Assembly (NCBI GenBank): GCA_964639445.1
Contig: CAZXDA010000037.1
Coordinates: 1-6,692, forward strand
Direction: 5' to 3'
DNA length: 6,692 nucleotides
Source of the DNA: 2-01-FULL-49-22 sp964639445
Lineage (GTDB): Bacteria; Patescibacteriota; Saccharimonadia; Saccharimonadales; UBA10212
Below are positions 6,101-6,692 of this stretch, piece by piece (the first letter of the stretch is position 1; each line of letters begins with the position of its first letter). A model generated the notes under the pieces. That model saw only the letters and a program-made list of their open reading frames with translations. It searched no databases and had not been told where the DNA came from. The position numbers and the translations under genes were made by a program.

Positions 6101-6692
6101 AAGAGATCTGCTTGGGATTTATTTAAGCCAGCATCCGCTTGAACAATATGAGACCATTCTTAGCGGGCGGGCAGAACCGATTGGCGGTTTAAATATCCAA
6201 ATGGATGGCCGCAGTCTAACCGTTGGCGGATCGATTGCGGCTGTCAGGGAGATAACCACCAAAAACGGCTCGAAAATGGCTTTTGTTAGAATTGCCGATA
6301 TGAGCGGCGAAATCGAACTAATAATCTTTCCCAAAGTCTATGAACGGACCACTCAGTTATGGATGAGGGACAATGTGATTTTAGCCAAAGGTAAGCTAAC
6401 GACGCGCGACCGGCAAAATAATGAAGTTAATGATGATTGGAGAATTTTAGTTGATGAAGCTAAACAAATTACGCCGGAAGACACGCAGGATTACCGCTCA
6501 AACGGCCGCCAAGAGACAGGCTCTAACCCCGGCAATCAGAGGCTTTTTATTCGACTGCCAAACAGCGAAGACCAGTCTATGCTGATGAGTTTAAAGGAAA
6601 AGTTGGATAGTTTTAGCGGCCAGACTGAAGTTGTACTGGTAACTGGCGAATCAAGCGCCAAACAAATTATCAGGTTGCCACAAGCTATAGAT
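3180..6692 (+). CDS. dnaE: DNA polymerase III subunit alpha, DnaE type (3' truncated by window edge)
   Basis: The frame is open from ATG 3180 to the last base (1171 codons); upstream it is closed by TAA at 3168-3170, and this is the first ATG. It is the replicative polymerase. The N-terminal PHP domain has HLHTHTQYSLLDG (H14, H16, D23), TDHG (H48), E73, H94, C144 and CDSH (D218, H220), a complete set of metal ligands. The polymerase core has FGPGRGSAAGS (384-394), PDMDID with D429 and D431, HGVHAAGVVIAP, KMDFLGL with D583, RPGPM (663-667) and YCFNKAHSA (772-780). A helix-hairpin-helix follows (IKNVGHGAAEEI, 857-868), then QVDLF (939-943), a probable beta-clamp-binding motif. An OB fold lies at about 1018-1090, then a C-terminal domain beginning RLFIRLP. 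There is no PolC-type exonuclease domain and no intein. E. coli DnaE is about 1160 aa, so only a short tail should be missing. Confidence 0.97.
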   Translation, partial: MAGKLKSSDYVHLHTHTQYSLLDGLTKVPDLVRRVKELGMTAVAITDHGFLSGTIEFYKEAHAAGIKPIIGMEAYVAPRSHQDKDPAYDRAAYHLTMLAMNNSGYQNLMRLSSIAHLEGFYYRPRIDRELIAKYNDGLIILSGCLQSEVGDALRTGQYEQAKKTAQWYKKLLGDRYYIELQDHGHVNHPSVWDEQGRVNEDLLKLSKELDIPAVVTCDSHYLRREDQAAHEVLLCVQTGSFLDDSDRMSLKDFHLHVANPKEVIGRWGMDHPDLIVNTRQIADRCNVEIELEKILLPKFGLPKGETEKKLLEKLVWQGLAWRYGGASRAQAAKMSVARAQKNLTKEIIERARYELNVVEKMGFSSYFLIVADFINWGKDRGIVFGPGRGSAAGSIMAFATRITELDPLEYDLLFERFLNPDRISMPDMDIDIQDNRRDEVINYCIEKYGRDRVANIVTFGRMAARNSVRDVARVLRVPYADADRLAKMIPPPVQGRHTPLSQHLRQVPELAREYRENEQARQVFDLAMRLEGTIRSHGVHAAGVVIAPDEIVKFVPLEVAQSGAIATQYSMFPIEDLGLLKMDFLGLSNLTIIKNALRIVKKVYGKDIDISQIPLDDPKTYALLQKGETTGVFQLESAGMKRYLKQLKPTVFDDIISMVALYRPGPMQWIDDFIARKHRLRKIEYIHPAVKPALESTYGVIVTQEQVMQISKEMCGFSGGQADTLRKAIGKKIPEVMKKMKNDFIEGAVKTVGADRKLMEKFWNQLEDFAAYCFNKAHSACYAMIAYQTAYLKAHYPNAFMAALMTSDYDNIDRLAIEITECKHMGIDVLPPDINESFHEFGIVPGKDQIRFGLDAIKNVGHGAAEEILQAREKLGGRFNSTEDFCKTVNVHIVNRKALESLIKAGALDSLGDRSRLLNNVENILSLATKMQRESVSGQVDLFGGGAEDSSIKPIMKWDEEAVPYSQNVQLTWERDLLGIYLSQHPLEQYETILSGRAEPIGGLNIQMDGRSLTVGGSIAAVREITTKNGSKMAFVRIADMSGEIELIIFPKVYERTTQLWMRDNVILAKGKLTTRDRQNNEVNDDWRILVDEAKQITPEDTQDYRSNGRQETGSNPGNQRLFIRLPNSEDQSMLMSLKEKLDSFSGQTEVVLVTGESSAKQIIRLPQAID

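Noticed and set aside
3180..6692. Possible intein or frameshift in dnaE
   Set aside because: I translated the whole frame: no stop codon, no large insertion at the usual DnaE intein sites, and all family motifs in the expected order and spacing.

Overview
The window is a densely packed, single-direction (+ strand) stretch of a bacterial chromosome. It carries housekeeping genes plus three small membrane-associated proteins. The very small intergenic gaps, the divergent but complete housekeeping proteins, and the single-helix hypothetical proteins of a type I associate with ultra-small genomes all suggest a Patescibacteria/CPR lineage. Saccharibacteria-like is my best guess, from protein character only and not from a phylogeny. 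Two genes end in TGA, so the standard code applies and the UGA=Gly CPR lineages (Gracilibacteria/SR1) are unlikely.

Layout. Positions 1-593 hold the 3' end of gatA. Positions 597-1007 hold a small membrane-anchored protein with an RNRLVH motif resembling the HEPN Rx4-6H signature. Positions 1004-2431 hold a complete gatB, joined to the preceding gene by an ATGA stop/start overlap. The order gatA - small gene - gatB implies one transcript, probably with gatC upstream of the window. GatCAB amidates misacylated Glu-tRNA(Gln) and/or Asp-tRNA(Asn), so the cell probably makes Gln-tRNA and/or Asn-tRNA by the indirect route.

Positions 2440-3080 hold a two-gene membrane module: a 76-aa single-helix protein that looks like a shortened DUF948/YtxG, then a YtxH-type protein. 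The pair resembles the ytxG-ytxH arrangement of Firmicutes. It is followed by the only real intergenic region, about 100 bp, which is packed with palindromes: a hairpin containing the ytxH stop codon, a second hairpin followed by seven Ts (possible terminator), and a third hairpin. The last two are bounded together by GTCAT...ATGAC inverted ends, like a dispersed extragenic palindromic repeat.

Positions 3180-6692 hold dnaE, the replicative DNA polymerase III alpha subunit. It stays open to the window edge (1171 codons) and probably lacks only a short C-terminal tail. All nine PHP metal ligands and the three polymerase aspartates are present.

Two genes without a Shine-Dalgarno (the 76-aa gene and dnaE) each have a perfect TATAAT 7-8 bases upstream of ATG, suggesting leaderless or nearly leaderless transcripts. 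The other two genes outside the gatB overlap have good Shine-Dalgarno sequences. The most unusual item is the HEPN-like membrane protein built into the tRNA-amidotransferase operon.
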